Assembly: GCA_937929805.1 (NCBI GenBank)
Contig: CALFUT010000012.1
Coordinates: 160,819 to 224,818, forward strand
From: an uncultured Pirellulaceae bacterium
GTDB taxonomy: Bacteria; Planctomycetota; Planctomycetia; Pirellulales; Pirellulaceae
DNA length: 64,000 bases
Reading direction: 5' to 3'
Shown piece after piece: positions 53,285-62,727 of the stretch (its first letter is position 1; each line of letters starts with the position of its first letter). The translations under genes were made by a program, and so were the position numbers. Below the pieces are notes generated by a model, which saw only the letters and a list, made by a program, of their open reading frames with translations, did no database searches and was not told the DNA's origin.

Positions 53285-54451
53285 ATGATTCTTAAGTCCC
53301 ACGAAATTCCATCGATCCAAAATGCAAAAGGTTCCCGCGTGAGCACGGTGAACGTTTTGCACTTAGTCAACGGCGAACATTTTTCCGGCGCTGAACGAGT
53401 TCAAGATCTTCTTGCGATGGCTCTGCCAGAATTTGGCTACTCGGTCGGTTTCGTCTGCGTCAAGCCGGACCGGTTTCCGAATAGCCGGCAGTCCGTTTCT
53501 TCCGACTTACATGAAGTTCCCATGAAGTCGAAATTTGATCTGGGGGCCGTCAATCGAGTCGTCGAAATCTACCGTCAAGGAGGTTATCGGTGCTTGCATG
53601 CTCATACACCGCGAACGCTACTGATTGGAAGGTTGGCCGCCAAGAAATTGGAGTGTCCGTTGGTCTACCACGTTCATAGTCCGGTTGGGCGTGATTCCTG
53701 TCGCGGAATCCATAATTGGTTTAACTCCATGTTGGAAAAATGGAGCCTGAAAGGTGTTGATCGCATGATTTGCGTTTCGACCAGCCTTGCCGGATACATG
53801 GAAGAGCTTGGTCATCCAACGAAGCTGCTTTCGGTGGTCTGCAACGGCGTACCCGTGCTTGATGATGTCCCGCCCAAGTCAGATCCTGACCATCCTTGGA
53901 CGATTGGAACCATGGCTCTGTTTCGGCCGCGCAAAGGGACCGAGGTTTTGCTCAAAGCAATTGCAATTCTCAAAGAACAAGGCATTTGCGTGAACCTCAG
54001 GGCAGTAGGACCTTTTCAAACCCCTGAGTATCAAGCCGAGGTCTATTCGCTTGTCGAGGAGCTTGGAATTGGTGAAAGAATCGAGTGGACTGGATTCCAA
54101 CAAGATGTCAACGAACAGCTGCGAAAGACGGATATCTTTGTGCTGCCTAGTCTGTACGGTGAGGGTCTGCCGATGGTTGTGCTCGAAGCGATGGCTAACG
54201 GCGTGCCAGTGGTTGCAAGCTGCGTTGAAGGCATCCCGGAAGCCGTCCGGCACCAAACTGACGGATTGATCTTTGAACCGGGCAGCCCAAAAGATCTTGC
54301 CGACAAACTAAGCCAGATCGTTGGTAATGTCAGTCTCTGGCGAAAGTACGGACAGAACTCGCTTGAGCGCCAACGCTTAAAGCTATCTGACACCAGCATG
54401 GCTGCCGGAGTTGCCGACATCTACGACGACCTGTTGCAAGCTAAACGCTGA
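53285..54451 (+). CDS. Family 4 glycosyltransferase
   Basis: 388 residues from ATG 53285, preceded by AGGAA; the frame opens at a TTG nine codons earlier. GT-B fold: VLHLVNGEHFSGAERVQDLL at the N-terminus, ALFRPRKGTEVLLKAIAIL in the middle, and the donor-binding E-x7-E type block LPSLYGEGLPMVVLEAMANG then VPVVASCVEGIPE. There is no membrane segment. It is probably a cytoplasmic transferase in surface-glycan assembly. Convergent with another GT4 gene 34 bp away. Donor and acceptor cannot be told. Confidence 0.9.
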   Translation: MILKSHEIPSIQNAKGSRVSTVNVLHLVNGEHFSGAERVQDLLAMALPEFGYSVGFVCVKPDRFPNSRQSVSSDLHEVPMKSKFDLGAVNRVVEIYRQGGYRCLHAHTPRTLLIGRLAAKKLECPLVYHVHSPVGRDSCRGIHNWFNSMLEKWSLKGVDRMICVSTSLAGYMEELGHPTKLLSVVCNGVPVLDDVPPKSDPDHPWTIGTMALFRPRKGTEVLLKAIAILKEQGICVNLRAVGPFQTPEYQAEVYSLVEELGIGERIEWTGFQQDVNEQLRKTDIFVLPSLYGEGLPMVVLEAMANGVPVVASCVEGIPEAVRHQTDGLIFEPGSPKDLADKLSQIVGNVSLWRKYGQNSLERQRLKLSDTSMAAGVADIYDDLLQAKR

Positions 54452-54485
54452 TCGCGATCCCGGGCCGGTTCGAAGAAACAGGGCC

Positions 54486-55745
54486 CTACGCAGCAGCGAC
54501 TCGCAGCTTGGGCGCGGCCAGCGGGCTGGTTAGCGGGTGCCCGATCGACTGGCCAATGATTGACTCGGATAGCTCGATCAGTTCGTCGCCGTAGTCTTCG
54601 AACCGGTATTCCGAGTGGACTCGTTCAAGGGACCGTGCTCTCGCCGATGCGGCAACGTGAGGCTGTTGAGAGAGCGTTCGAAACAATGCAGCAGCTTGTT
54701 CGTAGGCACCGTAAGGAATCACAAAACCTGCTCCATCTTGGATCGCGGTTTGAGCACCACCCGAATCCGCGAAAGTGACGATTGGCAGTTGGCATGCCAT
54801 TGCTTCGTGAATCACACACGGAAACGGATCGACTCGGGATGACATGAAAAAAGCATCGGACGCCACGAAGAATGGTTCGGTGTTGTCCTGTTCACCCACA
54901 AAGTGGACAAACTTGTCAGCGCCGGTTTTCTTCAAGTCCAACTGCATGTAGTGGTACAGAGAATGGGTCCATGTCGGGCCACCGCCGACCCAAACAAAAT
55001 GGATCGGTACCTCGTTACGGAGATTCATGTCCGCGACTCGACGAGCCACTGCCACGAAATGGTCAATGCCTTTCCGAAGGTCAAGAGTCCCACAGCCAAG
55101 CACCAAAAAACTATCCGCAGGGATACCAAATTGATCGCAGATACTCTTTCGAGCCGTGTCTCGATCAATACGCTGGCCAAACTCAGAATCGAGCAAACCT
55201 TGCGACATTACCGCAGTCTTGTCGACAGGAATTCGGATAACTTCAGCGGCAGCCTTGTAAACGTCATCGACAGGGAAAATGACCTTTCGCGAGGACGAGA
55301 ACACGCTGTGAAAATCCTCGGGCGTGTAAGACGAGGGCAACTCGTGAAGCAGGGAGATCACCGGAATGCCTTGGTTGGCAAGTTCTTCCGAAATAAAGCG
55401 TGATTCCATGCTGTTGCAAATCGCCAGCTGGGGAACGTTTTTGCCATCACGTTCGACGATTCGCCTCAACTGTTTTGAGAGCCGGGCAGAGGTTTCTCGG
55501 GTCTGGCCTCGTTGGTTCAGGCAATCCAGCAGGTGAGAATATTCTTGGAAGGCTCCCGTCAACGGGCCGCCCTCGTGCAGCACTGTTTCGCAGCAGATGT
55601 CACAGCGTTCGCGGAAGTGCTTCAAAATGTTTAGAATGATTTTTGGTGCACCTGTTCGAGAAGCCTCGTGTGAGACGAACAGAATGCGGCGCGATGGCGC
55701 GTGGGCCGGCAATTTCTGCACCTTTTTTTTTCTGAACAAACGCAT
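54486..55745 (-). CDS. Family 4 glycosyltransferase
   Basis: 419 residues from ATG 55745 (MRLFRKKKVQKLP); the frame opens 21 codons upstream with a Ser/Thr/Pro-rich leader unlike the family, so the inner start is preferred. RILFVSHEASRTGAPKIILN is the N-terminal Gly/acceptor loop; LGCGTLDLRKGIDHFVAVAR begins the donor domain; MSSRVDPFPCVIHEAMACQL then PIVTFADSGG is the donor E-x7-E region. It is similar in design to, but not a close copy of, the GT4 facing it. Probably acts in the same or a related glycan pathway. Confidence 0.88.
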   Translation of the reverse strand: MRLFRKKKVQKLPAHAPSRRILFVSHEASRTGAPKIILNILKHFRERCDICCETVLHEGGPLTGAFQEYSHLLDCLNQRGQTRETSARLSKQLRRIVERDGKNVPQLAICNSMESRFISEELANQGIPVISLLHELPSSYTPEDFHSVFSSSRKVIFPVDDVYKAAAEVIRIPVDKTAVMSQGLLDSEFGQRIDRDTARKSICDQFGIPADSFLVLGCGTLDLRKGIDHFVAVARRVADMNLRNEVPIHFVWVGGGPTWTHSLYHYMQLDLKKTGADKFVHFVGEQDNTEPFFVASDAFFMSSRVDPFPCVIHEAMACQLPIVTFADSGGAQTAIQDGAGFVIPYGAYEQAAALFRTLSQQPHVAASARARSLERVHSEYRFEDYGDELIELSESIIGQSIGHPLTSPLAAPKLRVAAA

Positions 55746-55973
55746 ATGTGGGGATCTCACTGGGAGAGTAGTGGATAAGGAGGTGGGCGTTGGCGACCGC
55801 GAACCCAATCGAGCCGGTTATGTCACAAGCAGCATGCCCTTGGAATCGGCAATTCAGGCGGCAAACTGTGTCAAAGTTTGACGATCATAATGACTTTTAC
55901 GTGAATAGTCCTACACTGGATGTGCTAAACGCATTTTCAGATTGTCCCATCCGGTTGGCCTCGTTTCGTTCGT

Positions 55974-56840
55974 ATGTTTGATCGTTTTCCATTGCCAAAT
56001 GATGATTTCCAATTGAATTTTGGCGTGCAGGCTGTCCCGGCAGACCGCTCTCTGATCATCGCCACGGACGAATACCGGTCCGAGATCACGCTGAAAAAAC
56101 ATTTGCTGGAGACGCGATTTGACCAGTGCTGGGCCGCGACGCCCGATTCTCTGGAGGCTCAGACTGAGGCTGTCCGACTGTTGCGATCGCGGTGTGACAA
56201 GAGTCATCCGCTGCGATCAGATCCGATTGAGAATCAACCCGACGGAGTCGCAGGCAGCGTTGGCGATTCACCACTGCTAGCAGTTAGCAGGCTCGTTCAA
56301 GAAGACCTTGTCATCTTGCGGCACGACGTTGAAGGAGGTTTCCCGGTTATCGCGGGGAGCGTTTGTTTCCCGTCTGGTTGGTCAATCGCGCAGAAGCTTG
56401 GGCAATCGCAGGGCTGCGTCCACGCGGCGGTCCCCGGATTCAATCAGCATCTTCTTTCCCCCAGTTTGAAGCTGTTTGAAAGGCTAAAGAATGGTCGCGC
56501 GGTCGCAAGAAGCAACTGGGCCGTCCGTGCATTAAGCCGCCTGAGTCAATTCCCTAGTGATGCAGACGAGACATTGGCTGCCAGTCAATTAGTGAACCCG
56601 CAAAACGCGGCAAAGTGCATGTTTCGTGTCGAGTTTCAAACGCTGAGTCGATTGGCGGAAACGCGGGCGATCTTGTTCACGATTCACACTTTTCAAAGAC
56701 CTCTTGAGAATTTGTCATCAGCCGAAAGACAGCGGTTGGCTCGAGTGATCGAAACATGCCCAGAATCAACGCTGCGGTATAAAGGGATTTGGCCCATGCG
56801 AGAGAGTCTTGTTCGCTGGCTTAGAGCCAAAGACGATTAA
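55974..56840 (+). CDS. Haem-dependent oxidative N-demethylase-like protein (DUF3445)
   Basis: 288 residues. The central block VQEDLVILRHDVEGGFPVIA then GSVCFPSGWSIAQKLGQSQG and CVHAAVPGFNQHLLSPSL, with RSNWAV after it, is the DUF3445 signature. A member of this family was shown to demethylate dimethylamine with a haem centre. The C-terminal RVEFQTLSRLAETRAILFTI then HTFQRPLENL also fits the family. It stands alone, convergent with the exporter at 56907; the substrate here is unknown. ATG 55974 has no strong ribosome site. Confidence 0.82.
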   Translation: MFDRFPLPNDDFQLNFGVQAVPADRSLIIATDEYRSEITLKKHLLETRFDQCWAATPDSLEAQTEAVRLLRSRCDKSHPLRSDPIENQPDGVAGSVGDSPLLAVSRLVQEDLVILRHDVEGGFPVIAGSVCFPSGWSIAQKLGQSQGCVHAAVPGFNQHLLSPSLKLFERLKNGRAVARSNWAVRALSRLSQFPSDADETLAASQLVNPQNAAKCMFRVEFQTLSRLAETRAILFTIHTFQRPLENLSSAERQRLARVIETCPESTLRYKGIWPMRESLVRWLRAKDD

Positions 56841-56906
56841 CCCGACCGTGGCCGCTGGACCGTGCTGCCCCAATTGTCGCACCGGTTGGTGCCTTGTGAG
56901 GCAAAG

Positions 56907-58889
56907 TCAGGCCACTCGTGCGAACAAAGATTGAAACTGAGAGGAATTTTCTGTCGCGTCGGCAACCGAGCTATCGTGAACGATTTTTCCAAGGTCCATC
57001 ACTAGAACACGATCGGCAAGCCTCAGAGAGGAGTGACGATGGGTCACAATGAACGTCGTTCTTCCTTCAATAAATTCCACCAGCGAATCGTGGATCAGAT
57101 TTTCAGTTTCGCCATCAATCTGACTGGTTGCCTCATCAAGGATCAATATCTTCGGGTCCGCCAGAATTGCCCGTGCTAAAGCGACTCGTTGGCGTTGGCC
57201 GGCCGACAGGTTTCTGCCCTCGTCGCCCACCATTGTGTGAAAACCGTGTTCCAATTGATCCACATACTGATCGACTCTGGCTAATTTTGCCGCCGCCATG
57301 ATTTCGGTTTCGGCCGCGTCACGATTTCCGTACGCGATGTTGTCCCAGACGGTGCCCTGAAACAACACGGAGTCCTGAGTGACCCAAGCAATCTGCCGCC
57401 GCAGTTTGCGAGGGCTCATGCGGCGGATGTTGACGCCATCAAGAAGGATTTGTCCTTCCGTGGGGTCATAAAAGCGAGCAATCAGATTCATTAGTGTCGA
57501 CTTACCACAACCGTTGCCACCGACGATGGCGACGGTCTGGCCAAACGGAACTTTCAAGTCGACGTTTTTCAGGACTTCTTGAGACTTCCAATAGCTGAAC
57601 GTGACATTCTTAATTTCAAGACTCTCTGAGTGCTGGGGAACTGCCGCCGGTGGGTCCGGAGCCGTTACCCAAGACTTGACGTCGTATTTGTTCTGTAGAT
57701 TGTTGCACGCGACATTGGCTCTAACGATCGCATTGACGATCTCGCTCATCTTTCGCAGCGGGTCTGCCGCACCGGCCAACATCGAGTAAAACACCAACAG
57801 CATCGTTGGCTTGATTGGGACCTGAGAGATTTGAATGCCGAACAAATGAGTTTCTTGATTCAGAACCAGATACGCTCCCACCATCATCGACAACGAGATA
57901 GATAAAATGCTCAGCACTTCCGTAACTGGTCGAAGGAGTGAATCATACAGAGCGATTTTGACCGACATGCGATACAGCATGCTCGCATTTTCCTTGAAGC
58001 GACGTCGTTCAGCGCGTTCTTGGTTGAAAATCCTAACCGTTTTGACAGCTTTGAATGTTTCCATCAGTGTCTGATAAACATCCGCAACGCCTGTCAGTTC
58101 GCTCATGCTGGCGTTCTTCATTCTACGTGAGACCGAATGGATCACGAATGCACCCGCCGGCACGATGACTAACGACAGCATCAGCAGTGGAAGCGAAATG
58201 TATGCCGCACAAACGAGGCAAGAAATCATCTTGAGCGGTTCGCGCAGGCATTTTCCGTAAAACACTCGCAAACCCTGAGCGATCATCTGCATGTTGAACG
58301 ACAGGTCCGTCATGACGTTCGCAGTGCCAATGCCATCAATTCGTTGCTGGTCCAATGCCAGCGCTTTTCGATAGTAGATGCGGCGCATGTCACGAACGGT
58401 GCCGTGAGCAACTCGCGAATCGAAAATGGCTCCGCCGACCAACAGTAAACCCTTGGCTGCTGTGACTGCCAGCAACCATGCCAATGCCCACAGTAGCGTC
58501 GCGAAGGCTGACTTGGGAGCGTAGGTTTGAAGCCACGGTTTGAGTGACTTATACCGTTCCAAAGATTTACGTTCGCCTTCGGCCCGGTTCTTCTTTAGCT
58601 TCATCGCCGACGAAAGAACGGTCCGTTCGTCTCCCGAGGCTTCGTCGATCTTCTCTTGAAGTTCGTCGATCGCCGTTTGAGCGACCGTCAGGTTCAGTTT
58701 CGCCAGTTCGATCTCATGCTCGACCCATGTTTCGGCGGTTTGGCCTTCGAGAACGATTTTCACAACCGGGAAAACGGTGGTGATGCTTGCGCTCCAGCAC
58801 ACCGCGATCAGCATCGAGCAGGCCAATGCCCCCACGATGGCCAGTTTGTAACGTAGCGATAACCGAATCGCACTGAAAAAGGGTTTCAT
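56907..58889 (-). CDS. MsbA-like ABC exporter, paralogue with coiled-coil insert
   Basis: 660 residues, same design as the exporter at 20214-22262, including the extracytoplasmic helical insert (about 50-128: ETWVEHEIELAKLNLTVAQT, DELQEKIDEASGDERT) and the shared junction TYAPKSAFATLL (paralogue: RYAPNDAFRTLV). The ATPase carries Walker A GGNGCGKST, signature LSAGQRQR (Ala for Gly), Walker B LILDEATSQID and VTHRHSSLRL. Probably exports a lipid-linked glycan or lipid. Neighbouring glycosyltransferases (53-56 kb) support a glycan role. Confidence 0.88.
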   Translation of the reverse strand: MKPFFSAIRLSLRYKLAIVGALACSMLIAVCWSASITTVFPVVKIVLEGQTAETWVEHEIELAKLNLTVAQTAIDELQEKIDEASGDERTVLSSAMKLKKNRAEGERKSLERYKSLKPWLQTYAPKSAFATLLWALAWLLAVTAAKGLLLVGGAIFDSRVAHGTVRDMRRIYYRKALALDQQRIDGIGTANVMTDLSFNMQMIAQGLRVFYGKCLREPLKMISCLVCAAYISLPLLMLSLVIVPAGAFVIHSVSRRMKNASMSELTGVADVYQTLMETFKAVKTVRIFNQERAERRRFKENASMLYRMSVKIALYDSLLRPVTEVLSILSISLSMMVGAYLVLNQETHLFGIQISQVPIKPTMLLVFYSMLAGAADPLRKMSEIVNAIVRANVACNNLQNKYDVKSWVTAPDPPAAVPQHSESLEIKNVTFSYWKSQEVLKNVDLKVPFGQTVAIVGGNGCGKSTLMNLIARFYDPTEGQILLDGVNIRRMSPRKLRRQIAWVTQDSVLFQGTVWDNIAYGNRDAAETEIMAAAKLARVDQYVDQLEHGFHTMVGDEGRNLSAGQRQRVALARAILADPKILILDEATSQIDGETENLIHDSLVEFIEGRTTFIVTHRHSSLRLADRVLVMDLGKIVHDSSVADATENSSQFQSLFARVA

Positions 58890-59111
58890 CCGTGAAAGTC
58901 CTTTGACGCCCGTACCGTCAGAAAGCTCGGCTTGCCGGGCAATGGTTTAGAGGAGACTCTAGTCGTTTAATCCGACGCCGATGGTCGCGATTTTGCTCGG
59001 ACACGTCAACGTGAATCTCTCCAAAAGAATGCCCCGATGTCGTACCACCAAATGCGCGAATCGAAATCTTGCGAGGATGTCGTTCTGCGTAACGTGGGAA
59101 AGCGGCGGTGT

Positions 59112-60683
59112 TTAGCCGATTCGCAGATTGGATTCGATGCGTTTGAGTACTTCGCGGGCGGAGTATTTGGCGTGCGGAAGTGCGATTCCTTCGTCCTTGG
59201 ACAGCCACTGATCGACTTTTTTCTCGGCTGCAATCACGGTGCTGTGAGTGCGTCCGCCGTAGTAGTCGCCAATTTCTGAAAACGCTGAAGAGGTGTATCG
59301 CCTTGAAAGATACATTGCCAGCATTCGAGCTGAACTGATCTTTTTCCGGCGGCTGGATGATTTCAACTCCGAGGGTCGGACCTCAAACAACTCACAGACG
59401 GCTTTTTCGATGTTCGGCATCGAAGTGCTGGCAGAATATGACGACGCGAACAAATCGGACAAAGTTTCGCGGACTTGGTCGACCGTGATCCGGCTTCCGT
59501 TGAGTGACTGCAGAACACTCAGGCGGTTTACAGCACCCGACAGCTTTCGCACGTCCCGAGTCAGTGTTTGGCAGACCAAGTCGATGACGTCGTCCGACAG
59601 GTTTAGCCCCAGTGGCTTGCAAAACTGGCGAGTGATTCTGCGTCGGCTTTCAAAATCGGGATAGTCCAGCGAGCACACAAGTCCCGCAGCAACACGGGTG
59701 GCGACCTCACTGCCCATGTCATGCAGTTCCATCGGCGGCCGATCGGCAGAAAGCAAAACCTGTTTGCCACTACGAATCAGATGGTCGATCGTATACTGAA
59801 ATTCATTTAGGGTGGCTCGTTTGCCGGCAAAGAACTGAATGTTATCGATCGCCAGCAAATCAAGATCGCGATACTTTCTGCGGAAAACAGGTAGCCCAGA
59901 TCCGCCTCTTAGAGAGTGCAGAAAGAAGCCGGTAAACTGTTCCGCCGTAAGGTACACGCATCGCGACATCCTCAAACGTTTGCGAAAATCGTGAGCGTAT
60001 GACTCGAGCAGGTGAGATTTTCCCGCTCCCACCGATCCGTACACAAACAGCGGCGAGTAACGGCCCGGATTGCGGAACGACTGTTCAACCGCCTTTTCAA
60101 TCAAAGGATTGTTTTCACCGAAATAGAATCCACTTAAGCCGCGAGGTCTTTGCAATGGTTGTGGCTTGGACCCTGACATCGGAATGGTCGCGGTGCACGA
60201 TCCGGAAAGCCGATCCGCATCGGAAGAATCGTCGGCTAGAACTTGCTGCGAAGAATCAAACGGCAGCGAGCCAGTCTTGTCGCCAGAGCTTGCCGAACCG
60301 TTGGGCTCAACCGACTTGGATTCCAAAACGGTGTACTCGACTGTAAACTGAGGTCCGCAGACCCGGTCCACGATCATGCGAATATCGCGTCCCAGCGAGC
60401 TCTGAATGCGCTGGCTAGAAAACGGGCTATCCGCAGAGATGCTCACTTGGGGGGCTGGTGCGTGGCAGACTTGAAAGTTCTGTTCTCCATCGAACCACAT
60501 GTCAAAACGATCGTCGCCAATCCTCTCGGACAGCTGGCGTTGAATGTCGGCTGCGACTGCCCGATCAGCGTCGAAATCTTTACCCGCGCTGGCCGCCGAA
60601 TTCCGCGACTGTAGCGTCGGTTCGGTGGCCTTTTCGGCGGTTGATTTTTCGACAAAGTCCTGAGTCGACGACAATTTGAACAT
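59112..60683 (-). CDS. dnaA: Chromosomal replication initiator DnaA
   Basis: 523 residues. Domain I about 40-118 (ADIQRQLSERIGDDRFDMWF). A polar linker leads to the AAA+ domain: Walker A GSVGAGKS (216-223), Walker B LLAIDNIQFFAGK with Asp280-Asn281 (normally Asp-Asp), sensor 1 VLLSADRPPMEL and arginine finger in SEVATRVAAGL. Domain IV ends with YYGGRTHSTVIAAEKKV, the DnaA-box-binding signature with Thr for the usual Asp. It opens the origin and acts as a transcription factor. A palindrome and one perfect DnaA box lie upstream, which suggests autoregulation. dnaN, recF and gyrB are not adjacent. Confidence 0.93.
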   Translation of the reverse strand: MFKLSSTQDFVEKSTAEKATEPTLQSRNSAASAGKDFDADRAVAADIQRQLSERIGDDRFDMWFDGEQNFQVCHAPAPQVSISADSPFSSQRIQSSLGRDIRMIVDRVCGPQFTVEYTVLESKSVEPNGSASSGDKTGSLPFDSSQQVLADDSSDADRLSGSCTATIPMSGSKPQPLQRPRGLSGFYFGENNPLIEKAVEQSFRNPGRYSPLFVYGSVGAGKSHLLESYAHDFRKRLRMSRCVYLTAEQFTGFFLHSLRGGSGLPVFRRKYRDLDLLAIDNIQFFAGKRATLNEFQYTIDHLIRSGKQVLLSADRPPMELHDMGSEVATRVAAGLVCSLDYPDFESRRRITRQFCKPLGLNLSDDVIDLVCQTLTRDVRKLSGAVNRLSVLQSLNGSRITVDQVRETLSDLFASSYSASTSMPNIEKAVCELFEVRPSELKSSSRRKKISSARMLAMYLSRRYTSSAFSEIGDYYGGRTHSTVIAAEKKVDQWLSKDEGIALPHAKYSAREVLKRIESNLRIG

Positions 60684-60713
60684 CCTGACGCATCAATGCA
60701 TGCCGGGTGCTCC

Positions 60714-60739
60714 CAATTGGTAAAAATTGATACCAATTG
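60714..60739. promoter_or_regulatory. Inverted repeat upstream of dnaA, candidate operator
   Basis: CAATTGGTA (60714-60722) and TACCAATTG (60731-60739) form perfect 9-bp arms around an 8-base spacer, 31 bp before the dnaA start. The placement fits a repressor or activator site at the dnaA promoter. Confidence 0.55.
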
Positions 60740-61031
60740 ACTGAAATCAGACGCAAAACGCGTCGTTTCATGAAGCCGTGCCTGGCGAATCCGTTTCCCT
60801 AGTTCGTAAAAACCAACGCGAATCAATCATTGATCCCGAAGTCGATTTTTATCGAACCTTAACGCTCGTAGGACAGGATTCTAAGAGTGCTAGCATTGCT
60901 GTCAAACGGTCACATGAGGAATCCTTCCAACTTTTCAAGAAAGGCCAAACCGGGTGCCCGAATAAGCGCATTCGTTCACCAATTTAATGTCAGTTGCCGG
61001 ACCGTTTTGACGTGGAAAGACCGTCGAAGGG

Positions 61032-61040
61032 TGTGGATAA
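61032..61040. promoter_or_regulatory. Perfect DnaA box upstream of dnaA
   Basis: TGTGGATAA is the complement of the consensus TTATCCACA. It is flanked by two CGTCGAAG direct repeats. It is the only perfect box I see in the 514-bp gap 60684-61197, which otherwise shows no gene. Confidence 0.6.
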
Positions 61041-61197
61041 ATCGTCGAAGCTGTCGACGCAAAATTTTTGCCTGTCGCCGTTTTAAACGGCTCGTAAAAT
61101 TTGGCAACCTCTAAACGTGGGAAAATGCGGGGTGCAGGAAGAATATTTTGCCAACGTGCGGCTGACTTGCCCGGTGGCCGCTACTGCCTGTCGACCG

Positions 61198-62295
61198 TTA
61201 TTGCCCGCTAACTGCATACCGCAGCATGTTCAGAAAAGACGGGCTGAGCTGGAAAGATCCCTGAGGATGATTCAGCTCCATGACCATCGCCACCTGCTGG
61301 ACCGGATTCTCACGAGTAATTACCGCCGGGTGTTGCATCAACAAACCGGCTGTCGGAACGCCCCTCTTGTTCTGAGCCGCATAGGCGCCGGCCCAATGAG
61401 TCGGCTGAGCTTTCAGCCCAAACTGCGAGGTCAGCAGATTGACCAAACGACTTGAATCGCCCGTCCAGCCGCGAAACGTGATTCGCTGGGCTCGCTGGTT
61501 TACGTCAAAGTAATAAGTTAACGAACCGTGCAGGTCCCACGTGTTGGTTCCGGTTACGACGGCTACTCTTAGGCCATGTAGTCCTGCGTCGCCGGGATTG
61601 GTCGACACCCGCTTCCAACGATTCTTTACCCAGTTTGGATAAACATCAAACCGAATGATCTCGGCGAGATTGGTAACCGGTAGAAAGTCCGTCGGTTGAG
61701 CCGTCAAATCGGGTCCGTTGGCATCACCCGGAAACACAAACGTTTGAGTCGCACGAAAATCGGGCGTCAAGCCGGGTAGGCCAAGGCTCGATGTCGCCGA
61801 CCCGTTGATGATCGGTCCTGATACAACCATGCCGGGCGGAACAGTCGTTGCTGTTGGCAGCTGTGCCACGGTCGGAACGCTCGGATTGGCGACCACAATG
61901 CTCTGCTGGTTCGCGGCAAGATTTGTAATGAGATTTTGAGTTGGGTTTTGAGTTAGATTCGCATCTACATTCGCAAACTGAGGTAGTTGAATCGAAGCAG
62001 GAGCGACCGGGTTCAGGCCGATCGGTGGTTGGATAGCAGGAGCGACTACGTTGACTCCATTCAAACCCCCCAGCGGCGCCTGTTGCGATGAGCCCGGAAA
62101 CGAGTCCACCTGTCCCAGTTGATTGGGCGAGTCATTGAAGGAACCGCCACGGTAAAAGCCGCCGGGCGCAGAGGTCCGATAACCGACCTGTTGAACCCCA
62201 TTTCCAGTTTGCTGGTGCCAATTGCTGTTGTAGAGCATGGGCGCTCCGATCACGAAGGCGACCATCGAGGGATAAAGAATTGAGCGTAAAAACAT
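61198..62295 (-). CDS. Secreted or anchored protein of unknown function
   Basis: 365 residues from ATG 62295 (MFLRSILYPSMVAFVIGAP, a signal or anchor); the frame opens 34 codons upstream without sense. The middle (about 40-190) is low complexity, rich in Asn, Gln, Pro and Val. The C-terminal about 170 residues look folded (LAEIIRFDVYPNWVKNRWKR then VSTNPGDAGLHGLRVAVVTG and QRITFRGWTGDSSRLVNLLT) and end ELNHPQGSFQLSPSFLNMLR. The pattern resembles planctomycete-specific hypothetical proteins; I cannot name a family with certainty. It lies upstream of dnaA on the same strand, 514 bp away. Confidence 0.7.
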   Translation of the reverse strand: MFLRSILYPSMVAFVIGAPMLYNSNWHQQTGNGVQQVGYRTSAPGGFYRGGSFNDSPNQLGQVDSFPGSSQQAPLGGLNGVNVVAPAIQPPIGLNPVAPASIQLPQFANVDANLTQNPTQNLITNLAANQQSIVVANPSVPTVAQLPTATTVPPGMVVSGPIINGSATSSLGLPGLTPDFRATQTFVFPGDANGPDLTAQPTDFLPVTNLAEIIRFDVYPNWVKNRWKRVSTNPGDAGLHGLRVAVVTGTNTWDLHGSLTYYFDVNQRAQRITFRGWTGDSSRLVNLLTSQFGLKAQPTHWAGAYAAQNKRGVPTAGLLMQHPAVITRENPVQQVAMVMELNHPQGSFQLSPSFLNMLRYAVSGQ

Positions 62296-62553
62296 TCTCG
62301 CAAACTCATTAAAAACGAAACTCGATACATACCGGTACCTTTTCCGAATCGACTTGAGTGAGCGTTTTGATTGGGGATTTTTCTGACAAGCGAACAACCA
62401 TTAAAACGTTGTGATTCGTGAGGAAATGGATAACAGTCGCAGGTCTAACGACCGTACCGCGAGAAGTCGGGTTTTGACTTTTGTGTGGTCGTTTGATGTT
62501 CGAAAGTAGCACTTACGCAAGTGACCAAAGAAAACGGATGTTTGGGAGAGGAA

Positions 62554-62613
62554 GGCTCCGTCCGCCCCTCTTTGATGGTTCAGCTTTTTGCTCCGCGTGG
62601 CTCGGACGGAGCC
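62554..62613. repeat. REP-like inverted repeat
   Basis: GGCTCCGTCCG (62554-62564) and CGGACGGAGCC (62603-62613) are perfect 11-bp arms with a 38-bp loop, directly before the 16-bp tandem repeat. Confidence 0.75.
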
Positions 62614-62615
62614 TC

Positions 62616-62727
62616 GCCCTCCCAGCGGTACGCCCTCCCGGCGGTGCGCCCTCGCAGCGGTACGCCCTCGCAGCGGTACGCCCTACCGGCGGTGCGCCCT
62701 CCCAGCGGTGCGCCCTCCCGGCGGTAC
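62616..62727. repeat. 16-bp GC-rich tandem repeat, seven units
   Basis: Consensus GCCCTCCCAGCGGTAC, seven consecutive units with variation at a few positions (CCC/CGC/ACC; A/G; TAC/TGC). 112 bp in total. It is not divisible by three and lies outside any supported gene, so the open frames crossing it on both strands are by-products. Confidence 0.9.

Noticed and set aside
60684..61197. Possible replication origin upstream of dnaA
   Set aside because: Only one perfect DnaA box and no clear AT-rich unwinding stretch are seen; dnaN and gyr genes are absent. Not enough to call.
62616..62727. CRISPR-like array
   Set aside because: Units are contiguous 16-bp tandem copies with no spacers, and no cas genes are present.
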